DNA of 64,000 nucleotides, from assembly GCA_903875465.1 (NCBI GenBank), contig CAIQWB010000054.1, positions 60,422 to 124,421 of the forward strand, written 5' to 3'. The notes beneath the pieces were generated by a model, which was not told the origin of the DNA, did not search any database, and saw only the letters and a program-made list of their open reading frames with translations. The DNA is from an uncultured Verrucomicrobia subdivision 3 bacterium. Its GTDB lineage: Bacteria; Verrucomicrobiota; Verrucomicrobiia; Limisphaerales; UBA11358. Position numbers and translations under genes: made by a program. Positions 37,301 through 46,724 of the stretch are shown piece by piece (positions within the stretch are counted from its first letter, which is position 1; each line of letters begins with the position of its first letter).

Positions 37301-38906
37301 TGGCATAGGCCATGCCGATGGGCACGGCATCGAAAATCAGCTTGAACCGCGCCTGTTCCAGCGCGATTTTTTCCCGCGCGGCCCGCCGCTCGGTGATATC
37401 TTCCACCACTGCCATCGTGCGCATCGGCTGGCCGGCATCATCCCGCAGGACCGTCATGTTGATGCTCACCCAGACGATGGTGCCATCCGCGCGGACGTAA
37501 CGCTTTTCCACATGGTAGTCCAAAGCTTTGCCGCCGACCACCACCTGAAAAGCCTGCCAGTCCTGCTCGCGGTCATCCGGGTGCGTGATGTCACGCACGT
37601 GCCGTTGCCACAACTCCGCTTCGGAGTAGCCGGTAATCTGGCACATTTTGGGGTTTACCCGGAGCAACCGGCCCGTATGCGGATCGGCCTGGACCATGCC
37701 TACTGCAGCGGTCTCAAACATCGCCCGGAATTGCTGCTCACTCGCACGCAGCTGTTCCTCGGCGCGCTTGCGTTCAGTAATATTGGTATGCATTACGACC
37801 ACTTGCGGGCCTTGCTCGCCCAAGCGCGTGACACTCAGACTGAACCAGCGCCTCTCCCCGGGCGCATCACAGCGGTACTCCATCGCAAAACTTTCCCGTC
37901 GCCCCGTGATGACCTCCTGAATGCCGGTTTTGGCGGCCTCTGCTTCCGCACATTGCCGGCTGGCGGCCCGCTCGCAAACCTCCAGGTAATTGACACCCAG
38001 GCTGGTGTTGGCCGCCACTTCACCTTGGGCCGTGGGATTGAGTCGGACAAATTCCTGCCACCGGGCATTCACGGCCAGAATCTCCCCGGTTTCGCTTAAC
38101 ACGGCAATGTGGGATGTCACCGAGTCCAGGACCGCCTGCTTGAATTGGTCCCCCCGTTTGCGTTCTGTGATCACTTCAAAAACTGCCACAAAATGCTCCG
38201 GCGTGGGACCATAGACGGCCATGGCAAACCATTCCCGCAACGTCGCCACATATATCTCCGCCTTCTCCGGCCGCCCGGTGCGCGCCACCCGGGCATAAAG
38301 GGCAAACAACTCCCCATCCACTTCCCGGAAGCGGGGCAGCACTTCGCTCATCCTCCGGCCCGCCACCCCTTGCAGACCTGTCTGCTCAGCGAATGCTTGG
38401 TTGACTTCCCGAAAGATAAAATCCTCCGGCTCGCCCTGCTCATAAATCATTTGGCAATAGGCACACCCATTGAGCATGTTCCTAAACAGCGAGGAATGCC
38501 GTGCCTCGGCGGCCTGCCGTTCATTCCGCTCGGCCACCTCCCGCCGGCTCCGGTCAATCGCGGGCAGCAACCGGCTCAGATTGCTCTTGAGCACAAAATC
38601 ACTAACCCCCAATTTCAGCAGTTCAACCGCTTGCTCCTCACCAATCGCACCGGAAACAAGAATGATGGGGAGCTGGGGGTGGCCCGCTTGAACCGCCTGC
38701 AGGATGTCCTGAACCACCAATCCGGGCATCCGGTAGTCGCACAAAACCACGTCCCACTCTCCCTGCGCCAGCGCCCGGTTAAATTCCGCCAAATTGGTGG
38801 TCTGCTGCACTCTGGTACCCGGCCGGTTTTGCTGGAACTGGCGTTCCAGCAATTCAAAATCAACTGGATCATCTTCCACCACCAAACATTTGAGATGATT
38901 ACTCAT
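34314..38906 (-). CDS. REC / multi-PAS / histidine kinase / REC hybrid
   Basis: This 1530-residue cytoplasmic sensor begins with a receiver (VVEDDPVDFELL, Asp57 in LCDYRMPG). About seven or eight PAS/PAC modules follow, recognisable from repeated DITERK-type linkers and PDDR motifs. A HisKA domain has [11 protein letters not shown] with His1170. HATPase_c shows NALHAMDG and GTGLGLAVVHG. A terminal receiver has Asp1462 in LITDLTMPE. No TM segment is evident, so ligands are internal or redox-linked; the many PAS domains suggest integration of several cues. It is monocistronic and transcribed toward DUF4838. No output partner is adjacent. Confidence 0.9.
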   Translation of the reverse strand: MSNHLKCLVVEDDPVDFELLERQFQQNRPGTRVQQTTNLAEFNRALAQGEWDVVLCDYRMPGLVVQDILQAVQAGHPQLPIILVSGAIGEEQAVELLKLGVSDFVLKSNLSRLLPAIDRSRREVAERNERQAAEARHSSLFRNMLNGCAYCQMIYEQGEPEDFIFREVNQAFAEQTGLQGVAGRRMSEVLPRFREVDGELFALYARVARTGRPEKAEIYVATLREWFAMAVYGPTPEHFVAVFEVITERKRGDQFKQAVLDSVTSHIAVLSETGEILAVNARWQEFVRLNPTAQGEVAANTSLGVNYLEVCERAASRQCAEAEAAKTGIQEVITGRRESFAMEYRCDAPGERRWFSLSVTRLGEQGPQVVVMHTNITERKRAEEQLRASEQQFRAMFETAAVGMVQADPHTGRLLRVNPKMCQITGYSEAELWQRHVRDITHPDDREQDWQAFQVVVGGKALDYHVEKRYVRADGTIVWVSINMTVLRDDAGQPMRTMAVVEDITERRAAREKIALEQARFKLIFDAVPIGMAYAIEQPNGQYQRIANAAHLRICGLTAEEDNQPGIYRQITHPDDRPRQDALVNQLGPDRVGAFALEKRYVKKDGQVVWVAFSYIRRPRADGNFDVVTTVVEITERKAAEQALRDSEMAFRTLTESMPQIVWICNPAGQNIYFNQQWVAYTGLTLAESYGDGWIRPFHPDDQPVAREAWRRAWQNGSNFVMESRLRRADGSYRWWLIRAVPLRHAQGAVLKWFGTYTDINDLKLAEAALRESRAKLDAALASMTDAVFIADANGQFLDFNEAFATFHKFRSKAECARHINDYPAILDIFMPNGEPAPLDQWAVPRALRGETATNVEYSIRRKDTGESWVCSCSFSPIRDAAGAVAGAVVVARDITVSKQAEQSLRMSQFSMENSGDAIFWLAADGRFVRVNAAAGRLVGYTPEEILTLGAQDLNPAHAGQAWVAHWQELREHKILTFEALFRTKEGWSLAVEITANYINFEGQEFNCAFIRDITERKTKTEELLWKTAFLEAMVHSSADGILVVDRENRKILQNQKIADFWQIPPEIANQADDTRQLEFVQAQTVDPEAFARQSRKLLQLPDQYCHDEVELKNGTILDRHTALVRGQDGKIYGRVWTFHDITKRRQLEGQYRQAQKMEAIGTLAGGIAHDFNNILCAMFGYGYLLQQKSAGNPQAREYVEEILKAANRAKDLVQQILTFSRQREQKREVIHLDTVLKEVGKFLRASLPASIQIETELDSEAPPVLADPTQIYQVAMNLATNALHAMDGQSGCLRLNLVADEPDEAARQEHPQLRPIRYTRLTVADTGHGMDARTLERIFEPFFTTKPVGKGTGLGLAVVHGIVQSHEGIITVRSQPGQGTTFDIYFPAQITDPVPPAGLLRDIPRGHGQRILILDDEPALTEPFQGLLQRLNYQVTNCNLASEALRRFRENPADFDLLITDLTMPEISGLEVARQFHDIRPDLPVILSTGYAYALEPATLREAGISELLEKPLALRALAQTVQRVLARH

Positions 38907-39233
38907 GCATGGCTAAACTTTCAGCACGTCGTCAAGATAACACAACTTGCGCCTTGGGCATGCGGAATCATACGAAAATATTGCGAAAAACCATGCTTTT
39001 TTGGCATCGTCGCGACCGCCACCAAAGCTTTAACTAATCCTGGTTAATTACCTGAAATCACCCCGTGCCAAAAACATTTTCAAAAATGGACCCGGCTAAT
39101 TTCGTACTGGATGAAGACCATGATGGCGACGCCGGCCCGCCCTCCATCCTCACCGACAACCACCATGCATTGCCATCAAGACATTTGGCCAAGATCCCGC
39201 CCCGACCCTCATCTCCAGCCGGCTGAATCCGTT
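38907..39233. other. Intergenic region between hybrid kinase and GH92 gene
   Basis: Contains the presumed promoter of the hybrid kinase on the minus strand. A short plus-strand frame of 46 codons (39087-39227) looks non-coding, and no RNA or repeat is visible. Confidence 0.6.
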
Positions 39234-41486
39234 TTACGGCGAAGCCGAATAGGGCAGATCCGCCGGGCTAAGCGTGCGCAATCGCGCATCCGGCCCCATG
39301 TCCAGGTGCAATTCGCCGCCTTGCAACAAAACCTGATGACTCAGCCAGGTTCGGTGCTCCACCACCCCGTTCCAGCGCCGCTCCTGCACATAAACATTCC
39401 GCTCACTATTGCCGGTGGTGGTGATGACCAGGGTCCGCTCCGCCGGCAAATGGACGGTAGTTTTGGCGAATAGCGGACTGGTATACACATAAGCCGCCGT
39501 TCCCGGGCACAGCGGGTACAGGCCGATCGCACTCAGCACGTACCAACTGGCCATGGAACCATTGTCTTCGTCGCCGGGAAAACCATCCGGCCGGGCGCTG
39601 AACAACTCCGCACACGCGCGCCGGGTCCAGTATTCGGTTTGCCAGGGCTGGCCGGCGGCGGCGAATAAATACAGCCCATCAAATCCCGGCTGGTTGCCCT
39701 GGTCATACTGGCCAAATTTGGCAATGCCCATTTCCCGCATTTCATGAATGATGCCGCCATAACCACCCTGGTGATAAACCGGCGGCAGGCCCAGCATTTC
39801 ATCCAATTTGGCCACAAACCGATCCGGACCGCCCGCCAGCCCAATGAGCCCCGCACTGTCGTGCGGCACAAAAAAGCTGCATTGCCAGGGCCCGCCTTCC
39901 GCATAAGAACCACCCCAGCCAAACTGGTCAAAGGGTTCAATCCATTGTCCTGACGCGTTTTTCGGATGCATGAAGCCCACTCCGGGATCCCACAGCTTGC
40001 GATAGTTTTGCGCCCGGGCCATCAGCGTCTGATAATCATCGGCCTGCTTCTGGTCCCGGGCAATTTGGGCCACGCACCAGTCATCATAGGCATAATCCAG
40101 CGTGGCGGAAACCGCATACTGGCTCGCGCCATCCGGGATGTAACCCAACTTGAGATAATCCGCCAGCCCTCGCCGCACCAGCACCCCCGGCGCGGGCGGT
40201 TCAAAGGCACTCTTGCGCAACGAAGCATAGGCTTGCGCCACGTCAAAGCCACGCTGCCCCTTGGCAATGGCATCGGCAAAAATCGCCGCACAATGCTGCC
40301 CGATCATGCAATCCCGATAGCCCGGACTGGGCCATTCCGGAATCGTGCCCCCCTCCGCCGCGGCATTCACGAAACCCTGCAAAATCTCATTCAATTGCGC
40401 CGGATATAAAATCGTGATCAAGGGAAACGTGGTGCGAAAGGCGTCCCAAATGCCGATATCGCCATAGAGCACCCCATCATGAATCTTGCCATCGTAAGGA
40501 CTGTAATGCACCGGCTTGCCCGCAGCATCCAGCTCATACAAGCGGTGGGGAAACATTTGGGCATGAAACAGGCAGGAATAAAAAGTTTGTTGCTGCGTTT
40601 CCGTTGCTTCGATTTCAAGGCGCCCCAGATTCTCATTCCACGCTTTTTGCAGGCGCGCTTGCACCGCCGGGAAACCACCCTCGGTTTCCGTCTTGAGATT
40701 TCGTTCCGCCTGCTCCCAACTGATCAAAGAGGTGCCGACTCTCAGTTCCACCGCAGCATCGGGTGAAGTGGGAAATTCAAACCAGGCCGCCACATTATCC
40801 CCCTGCCCCTCCGCCGCCCCCCGCGAATGGTGATTGACGAGCACGTCACTTTTAATCACGTCGCGGTCGAGCTGAATCACAAAATACGAGCCGAAGTTAC
40901 CGGTCACGCCACCACTATTGGCCCGGCTCACCCCCCGAATCGTGCGGCCTTGGAGGTGGACTTCGGACTTGCCGCTGGTATTCAGGATCAACCGGCCCTC
41001 CTGGCCTTGATGATAAGTGAAACGAAACACTGCGCACCGTTCCGCGGCCGTCAGCTCCGTGGTAATATCGCCTTTCTTAAGCTCCACTTTTTCATAATCC
41101 GGCCGCAAAATGGCCGTGGCCTGGTCATATTCCGACAACCTGCCCCGGGGCTCCATTTGCAATTCACCCGTCTGGGGCATCAGTACAAACTGGCCGTAGT
41201 CGCTAATCCAGGGACTGGGCTGGTGGGTGGCCCGGAAGCCGTCCACGGTGCCATTGGGTTGAAAAAACCACGAACCACCAGAATTTTCCATGGACCAATC
41301 GATCATGCCCCACGGGGCCCCCACCAACGGCAGGGTGTTGCCATGAGACAGGTCAGGCTGCGAATCGGTGCCCTGCAAAATATTAACATAACCCACCCGG
41401 CCGGCCTCCGGTATGGCGGCGAATGCCGTCCATTGCAACGCCAGTCCCAGCCCGAGATATGCGAGTGTTTTAGTCATAAAGGACAC
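39234..41486 (-). CDS. GH92 family alpha-mannosidase-like protein
   Basis: A 750-residue exported enzyme with a signal peptide (about 1-24). The N-terminal beta-sandwich carries VNILQGTDSQPDLSHGNTLP. The alpha/alpha barrel has DEMLGLPPVYHQGG and ends with the GH92 signature DNGSMASWYVLSAIGLYP and PGTAAYVYTSPLF. GDEDNG supplies the acidic residues of the catalytic base segment. The position of the general acid Glu in classical exo-mannosidases (GNEP) is Gln599 here (GNQPGFDGLY), and the following His-rich segment is replaced. GH92 enzymes are calcium-dependent, inverting and exo-acting on alpha-mannosides of N-glycans or mannan. It is the last gene of the putative glycan operon. Confidence 0.9.
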   Translation of the reverse strand: MSFMTKTLAYLGLGLALQWTAFAAIPEAGRVGYVNILQGTDSQPDLSHGNTLPLVGAPWGMIDWSMENSGGSWFFQPNGTVDGFRATHQPSPWISDYGQFVLMPQTGELQMEPRGRLSEYDQATAILRPDYEKVELKKGDITTELTAAERCAVFRFTYHQGQEGRLILNTSGKSEVHLQGRTIRGVSRANSGGVTGNFGSYFVIQLDRDVIKSDVLVNHHSRGAAEGQGDNVAAWFEFPTSPDAAVELRVGTSLISWEQAERNLKTETEGGFPAVQARLQKAWNENLGRLEIEATETQQQTFYSCLFHAQMFPHRLYELDAAGKPVHYSPYDGKIHDGVLYGDIGIWDAFRTTFPLITILYPAQLNEILQGFVNAAAEGGTIPEWPSPGYRDCMIGQHCAAIFADAIAKGQRGFDVAQAYASLRKSAFEPPAPGVLVRRGLADYLKLGYIPDGASQYAVSATLDYAYDDWCVAQIARDQKQADDYQTLMARAQNYRKLWDPGVGFMHPKNASGQWIEPFDQFGWGGSYAEGGPWQCSFFVPHDSAGLIGLAGGPDRFVAKLDEMLGLPPVYHQGGYGGIIHEMREMGIAKFGQYDQGNQPGFDGLYLFAAAGQPWQTEYWTRRACAELFSARPDGFPGDEDNGSMASWYVLSAIGLYPLCPGTAAYVYTSPLFAKTTVHLPAERTLVITTTGNSERNVYVQERRWNGVVEHRTWLSHQVLLQGGELHLDMGPDARLRTLSPADLPYSASP

Positions 41487-41532
41487 CCTTCAATGGGGCC
41501 ATGTTGCTGAATCAGGATCCATGAATGTAGCT

Positions 41533-42945
41533 TCAAGCCGCCGCCGGCAGGGCATTTTTGCGCCCCACTTTATGACCAATCAGGCCGTAGAAAGCCACAT
41601 AACCGTAGGCGACCAATGGCACCATGTAAGAAATCCGCAGTCCGGCCAGATCCGCAATTTTCCCCTGCAATGGCGGCAGCAGCGCACCGCCCAAAATGGC
41701 CATCACCAGCAGGGAGGACACCTGGCTTTTGTAAACGCCCGTGCCGTCCAGCGCCAGGGAGAAAATGTTTGACCAGCCGATCGAAGTGAAAAGTCCGATG
41801 CCGATGATGCACCACATTGCCAGCGGGCCGCCCTGGATCATGGCCAGCAACAGCAAGAGGACAATGGTCCCCGAAAAAATAAACAAGGTGCGGCCCGCCA
41901 GCGCGCGGCCGAACTGAAACAACAGCCAGCAGAGTGCCAATAGCGGGAGGTATTTCGGCTCCGTGGGAATACCCGCCAGCGGGTAAACGAAATAGCCAGC
42001 CACCGGCAGCGCCACGAGCAACAGTTGCTTGTTGCGCGTTTTCATTTCACTCAATTCAACGGAACCCATGAACCGGCCGATGAGCATGCCCCCCCAGAAC
42101 AGGGACACATATTTGCTCGCGTCCAGGGCCGAGAGCCCCGCCACACTTTTCTGCCCGAGGAAATTGATGATGGAACTGCCGATGGAGACCTCCCCGCCGA
42201 CGTACATAAAAATGGCCAGCACACCCAGAATAACGTGCGGATGTTGCAACGCCCCCGCACCGGGTTCAATTTTCCCCTCACCGACCTGCGGGAGTTTGAT
42301 AAAGAAGAAAATGACGGCCAGCAGCAAAAAAATCAGCGAAAAGGCCAGATAGGGCACCTTCACCGAGTCGGTGCCATGGGCGCCCGAGCGCGCAAAATAC
42401 TGAAATATTAAATACCCACCAATCAAGGGTCCAATGGTGGTGCCAAACGAATTAAATGCCTGGGCCAGATTGAGCCGGCTGGAAGCGGTGCGTTCAGGCC
42501 CCAAAATCGTGACGTAAGGATTGGCCGCGATTTGCAACATCGCAAACCCGAGACCAACAATAAACAAGGCCACCAGAAACAATGGATAGGACACCAGGCT
42601 GGCCGCCGGCAGGAATAGCGCGGACCCGGCCGCCGCAATCAGCAAGCCGATGACCACGCCGTTTTTGTAGCCAATGCGGGCAATCGGGTCACCGGTCGTC
42701 ACCGAAATGGCAAAATAAATCAGGGAGCCCACGAAGTAAGCGCCGAAAAAGGCGAATTGCACCAGCATCGCCTGAAAATAATTCAGCGTGAACGCCTCCT
42801 TGAACCGGGGGATCAGGATGTCGTTGAAAACGGTCATGAAACCCCACATGAAGAACAGGACCGTCATGATCGCAAACGGTCCGCGATAGGACTGGCCGTT
42901 GTTGCCCGAGGTGGAATTCGCCGTGGTGGAGGTGATGGTGGCCAT
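41533..42945 (-). CDS. FucP-like MFS sugar:proton symporter
   Basis: A 470-residue inner-membrane protein with about 12 TM helices. It carries the FucP/glucose-galactose-transporter signatures FFMWGFMTVFNDILIP (helix 1), LQIAANPYVTILG (helix 4) and SRLNLAQAFNSFGTTIGP (helix 5). It most likely imports the monosaccharides freed by the neighbouring hydrolases, with mannose or fucose most plausible, in symport with protons. It sits between GH125 (38 bp) and GH92 (46 bp) in one direction. The N-terminal Thr/Ser/Asn-rich 20 residues look like a flexible leader. Confidence 0.9.
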   Translation of the reverse strand: MATITSTTANSTSGNNGQSYRGPFAIMTVLFFMWGFMTVFNDILIPRFKEAFTLNYFQAMLVQFAFFGAYFVGSLIYFAISVTTGDPIARIGYKNGVVIGLLIAAAGSALFLPAASLVSYPLFLVALFIVGLGFAMLQIAANPYVTILGPERTASSRLNLAQAFNSFGTTIGPLIGGYLIFQYFARSGAHGTDSVKVPYLAFSLIFLLLAVIFFFIKLPQVGEGKIEPGAGALQHPHVILGVLAIFMYVGGEVSIGSSIINFLGQKSVAGLSALDASKYVSLFWGGMLIGRFMGSVELSEMKTRNKQLLLVALPVAGYFVYPLAGIPTEPKYLPLLALCWLLFQFGRALAGRTLFIFSGTIVLLLLLAMIQGGPLAMWCIIGIGLFTSIGWSNIFSLALDGTGVYKSQVSSLLVMAILGGALLPPLQGKIADLAGLRISYMVPLVAYGYVAFYGLIGHKVGRKNALPAAA

Positions 42946-42983
42946 GAATGATGGAGGGTTAACGTTTGAGACAGCGCTTTGGT

Positions 42984-44402
42984 TCAGCTGAGCAGGCGGG
43001 GATTCTGGTTAAAAGTTTTGAGGACAAGTTCACCAAAAATGGTATTGGCCCAGGCGAACCAGGGGCGGGTGAATTTTTCCGGGTCGTCCTTAAGAAAAGC
43101 CTCATGCATAAAACCTTTGCCCGCATGAGTTTTTTGCAAGGTCACCAAACACTGGCGGATTTCCGCATCATTCTTGCTGGTCAGGCCTTGCACGATCAAA
43201 CCCAGCGGCCAGATCATGTCCATGCCCACATGCGGTCCGCCGGGGCCATTGGCCGCCTTGCCCTGGCAGTAATAAGGATTGGCCGCCGACAATACGAGCT
43301 GCCGGGTGTGTTGATAAATTTTGTCCCCGGCCGGCACCGCGCCCAAATAAGGGAGGGAAAGGAGACTCGGAACATTCCCGTCATCAATGCAATAATAATT
43401 GCCGTAGGCATCCACTTCGTAGGCGTAGACCGCCCCCAGTTGGGCATGATGCACCACGGCATGCTTCCGCAGCGCTGATTCCACCTCTTCCGCCAGGGAG
43501 TGGCACTCCCCGGCCAGCGCCGTGTCGTGCAGGATTTTTTCCAGCATGTCCGCCGCCTGGCGCAGACTCACCACGGCAAAAAAGTTGGCCGGAACCAGAT
43601 AGGGAAAAATGGTGGCATCGTCACTCGGACGAAACATGGAACAAATCAAACCCACGGGATTGCCGGGATTGCCATAGCCGCGGCCCGCCACGGTATCCGT
43701 TTGCGTTTCCGTCCGGCGTTGAAAATGATAGGGCCCCTTGCCAGTCTTGCGCTGTTGTTCGCGAAACGTGCGCAGGATCGCGGTGATGGCCTCCCGCCAG
43801 GTGTTGTCAAATGGCGCCGTGTCCCCGGTGGCCTGCCAGTAACCATGCGCCAGGCGGATGGTATAGCACAGGGAGTCTACCTCCCATTTGCGCTCGTGCA
43901 CCCCGGGCTTCATGTCGGTCAGGTCGCTGCGCCATTCGCTGACCTTGTTCGCATCCTTGTAGAAGGCATTCGCGTATGGATCCTTGATCACGCAGCGGGT
44001 CTGGCGGTTGATCACACCGGCGATCAATTGTTGCAACTGGGGATCCTCGGCCATGAGCGGCAAATAGGGCCAGACCTGCGCCGAGCTGTCGCGCAGCCAC
44101 ATGGCGTCAATGTCTCCGGTAATGACATAAGTGTCTGGCCGGCCATTCACCACCGAAAAATCGACCGTCGTATCCAGCGTATTGGGGAAGCAATTGCCGA
44201 ACATCCACGCCAGCTCCGCGTTCCCGATGCCCGCCTGCACCCGCGCAATCGTGCGCTCCACCGCCGGGCTCGTGAATTTGCGCCGCGCGGGGGCCACTCG
44301 AACGGTGGGGAAAGTGGCATCCGCCGGGCGTGCCAGGGACGGAGCCAGCGTCAGGCCGGCGGTGACCAAAGCCGAGTGTTGAATAAATGTGCGGCGGTTC
44401 AT
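42984..44402 (-). CDS. GH125 exo-alpha-1,6-mannosidase
   Basis: The start MNRRTFIQHSALVTAG at 44402 is chosen over 44453 because it gives a Tat-like twin-Arg signal (RR, hydrophobic core, cleavage near Ala). The product is 472 residues. The GH125 fold is marked by GDIDAMWLRDSSAQV (Asp99 and WLRDS at 102-106), the KWEVDSLCY strand and the terminal HEAFLKDD and TRPWFAWANTIFGEL, a stretch that carries the general base. GH125 enzymes are inverting, metal-independent and remove alpha-1,6-linked mannose. It is in the same direction as GH92 and FucP-like genes, with a 158-bp gap before it, wide enough for an internal promoter. Confidence 0.92.
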   Translation of the reverse strand: MNRRTFIQHSALVTAGLTLAPSLARPADATFPTVRVAPARRKFTSPAVERTIARVQAGIGNAELAWMFGNCFPNTLDTTVDFSVVNGRPDTYVITGDIDAMWLRDSSAQVWPYLPLMAEDPQLQQLIAGVINRQTRCVIKDPYANAFYKDANKVSEWRSDLTDMKPGVHERKWEVDSLCYTIRLAHGYWQATGDTAPFDNTWREAITAILRTFREQQRKTGKGPYHFQRRTETQTDTVAGRGYGNPGNPVGLICSMFRPSDDATIFPYLVPANFFAVVSLRQAADMLEKILHDTALAGECHSLAEEVESALRKHAVVHHAQLGAVYAYEVDAYGNYYCIDDGNVPSLLSLPYLGAVPAGDKIYQHTRQLVLSAANPYYCQGKAANGPGGPHVGMDMIWPLGLIVQGLTSKNDAEIRQCLVTLQKTHAGKGFMHEAFLKDDPEKFTRPWFAWANTIFGELVLKTFNQNPRLLS

Positions 44403-44560
44403 GTGGCCAGGGGATGGGTGGTTAAATGGGCAGCGGGTAACCAGGAATACCACGAACCGTCATCACTGGCCCGAAGCTTGTGACCAGCGGCGGCGGGACC
44501 CTGCCAGCTTGCCACCAGTGTGCGCCATGATGTGCCATCGCGGTAATTCATTGAATGGAG

Positions 44561-46708
44561 TTAATATTGAACGACAAATTCGCGTTTGACGACATCGTTT
44601 TTAAAATGAATCCATAGTAAATGTTCGGTAACGGAATAATCAAAGGTGGACAAAGCCTCTCCTCCCAGCGTTACGCTTTGCGGTGCCCTGGGTGCCGACA
44701 ATAAGATAACGCCCGTCGTCCCCCCCACGCCCATTACCGTAAAACGAACCCGGTCCGGCGTGGTTTCCGCCGGCAGGATCTGGCCGGAGGCGGCCAGCAG
44801 CGGCGAGGCGTCCGTGGATTTAAGATCCAAATCGCGCAGAAACCAGCGCGAGCCCGGGTTAATGACGACCTCTTTAAGCACCGGCAGTTGGGCATCAAAC
44901 AGATTAATAAACCGTCCGGTAAGACGGCGTGCATCGCCAGCAATGGATTCATCCAGGCCTGCGGCAATCACATAAGGTCCCCGCCGTAAAAACAAATAAT
45001 TACTTTCGCGCCATGGCAAGCCCGCCGACTGGGCGGCCAGCTTGGTTGCCGCCACCACCTGGTCTGCGCCGGACGCACTGGTCGTCAGTTCCGCCGGCCG
45101 GGACCGCATCCAAATCAGGCCCCCGCGGCCCACCCGGAGGAATCGATCCGCCGCCACCGAGTTATCCAATCCCAAACGGGCAAACAGGTGCTCGCGGGGT
45201 GTGGCAAAATGATTACCGTTGCTATTCCACCATTCCTGAACCTGCAAATAAGGATCGGCATCGCGATCACACACCACCAGCACGCCACCGGCCTTGACCC
45301 AGGCGGCCAGCGGGGCATGCACTTCGGGCGATAGGGGCTTTTGCCCATCATAACTTAACAGGAGGACGTGAAAGCCATCCAGATAGTGCGCCACCGTGAG
45401 ATTTTCCAATTGCACCGGCGTAACCGGCAGTCCGTGCTTCACGAGCGGCATGGCCAGTCCGTACACGTTACCGAGCCAGGGGTCACTCGGGGTGGGCTGG
45501 CCGCGCTGAAACATCAGTGAGTCACTGACCAGCACCCCGATCCCGGCGGTGCCACCGTCCCACGCGACCTGCGTTTGCTGCATGTCGTTGAGCGCATGGA
45601 ACACCGTTTGCAGTTCCGTCGCGTAGGCCGGCGGAATGGTCCGACTATCGGGCGCACCATGGGGATAGCGCCCGCCAAAAATTCGCTCCGGCCAGGGCGC
45701 AACTTCATATTTGGCAATGTCGGGCTGAAACAAGGAAGCGGTCAGGGTGGATTCCCAGTTTGCCTGATAATCGCTCCAATCATGGCGCGGATTGTCTTCA
45801 ATCGGGTCATTCAAAAACCACACTGAACGCCCCGTGGCCCGGACCATGTTTTGCATGGCCCCATATTCCAGAAACGCCGTCTCAAACGTGCGGGAACGCA
45901 CCTCGCCGCGATAGCGATTGGGTTCCCGGGAGGTTCCCGTCCAGACTTGGGCAATGTAACCGTCGCACCCCTTGAGCTGGGCCAGGCTGGATTCCGGGCT
46001 GACGATGCACCATTGAGCGTAATTCAGCAGGCTGTGGGTGGGCACATAGCAATGCACCTGCCGGCCGGTTGTTAAATTATACGCCTGGATGTAATCGAAA
46101 ACCTGCTGCAACGCCCGGCGATACAGAAAATATTTGAGCTTGGAGGCACGGTAGCGGGCATCCACCGAACTGTCCGGGGCCTGCCAGGGTTCATGATAAT
46201 AACTCTGCCATTCGCGTTTGAAACCGGCCGAATAACCCGCCCGGTCCCAGAATTCCGGTTCCTCCAAATAGATGGCCTCGGCACCGGCATCCAGCGCGCG
46301 CTGCACGCCCACACACAAAAATTTTCCGTAATTCGTGCCCGGGCACATGTAGTAAACATCGCCGCCGTGGCCGATTTTATTGCCATTGCGGTCGGTCTGC
46401 GCCTCGTCCTCATGATTGATGCCATCGAAACGGCCATAAAGATAATCCTGATACTCCCCCCAAGCGACGCCGGTCATGACATGAATGCGGTAACCATGAT
46501 CGCGCCAGGTACCGATGCGGGCGGGCAGACCGGGATCAATGCCGTAAACGATCGCGACATCCGAACCCAGGTTTCCCTGCGGACTCCAGGCCTGGCCGGT
46601 TTGAAAGCAGGTGCGCTCCCGCGCCAGCGTGGCGGGCGTGCCGGATTCCAAACCCCAGGCGAGGCCAAGCCAGGCCACCACCGCGACGCCGCAAAGCTGT
46701 TTTTTCAT
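44561..46708 (-). CDS. Secreted protein of unrecognised family, possible clan-A glycoside hydrolase
   Basis: This 715-residue protein has a signal peptide (about 1-20). Residues about 50-380 look like a TIM barrel: short strands such as HVMTGVAWGEY and AIYLEEPEFWDRAGY, in which two Glu sit at a strand end, then VWFLNDPIEDNP. Residues about 400-560 resemble a Rossmann-type beta-galactosidase trimerisation domain (HVLLLSYDGQKPLSPEVH and AWVKAGGVLVVCDRDAD). The C-terminus is a beta-sandwich. GH42-like architecture is therefore plausible, but I do not recognise the family and no activity is assigned. It lies 16 bp after GH127 in the glycan operon. Confidence 0.6.
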   Translation of the reverse strand: MKKQLCGVAVVAWLGLAWGLESGTPATLARERTCFQTGQAWSPQGNLGSDVAIVYGIDPGLPARIGTWRDHGYRIHVMTGVAWGEYQDYLYGRFDGINHEDEAQTDRNGNKIGHGGDVYYMCPGTNYGKFLCVGVQRALDAGAEAIYLEEPEFWDRAGYSAGFKREWQSYYHEPWQAPDSSVDARYRASKLKYFLYRRALQQVFDYIQAYNLTTGRQVHCYVPTHSLLNYAQWCIVSPESSLAQLKGCDGYIAQVWTGTSREPNRYRGEVRSRTFETAFLEYGAMQNMVRATGRSVWFLNDPIEDNPRHDWSDYQANWESTLTASLFQPDIAKYEVAPWPERIFGGRYPHGAPDSRTIPPAYATELQTVFHALNDMQQTQVAWDGGTAGIGVLVSDSLMFQRGQPTPSDPWLGNVYGLAMPLVKHGLPVTPVQLENLTVAHYLDGFHVLLLSYDGQKPLSPEVHAPLAAWVKAGGVLVVCDRDADPYLQVQEWWNSNGNHFATPREHLFARLGLDNSVAADRFLRVGRGGLIWMRSRPAELTTSASGADQVVAATKLAAQSAGLPWRESNYLFLRRGPYVIAAGLDESIAGDARRLTGRFINLFDAQLPVLKEVVINPGSRWFLRDLDLKSTDASPLLAASGQILPAETTPDRVRFTVMGVGGTTGVILLSAPRAPQSVTLGGEALSTFDYSVTEHLLWIHFKNDVVKREFVVQY

Positions 46709-46724
46709 AATTACGAATAAAATA

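Noticed and set aside
39087..39227. 46-codon plus-strand frame between hybrid kinase and GH92
   Set aside because: Codon-like but with no family, no ribosome site and acidic then Pro-rich low complexity. Insufficient support for a gene.
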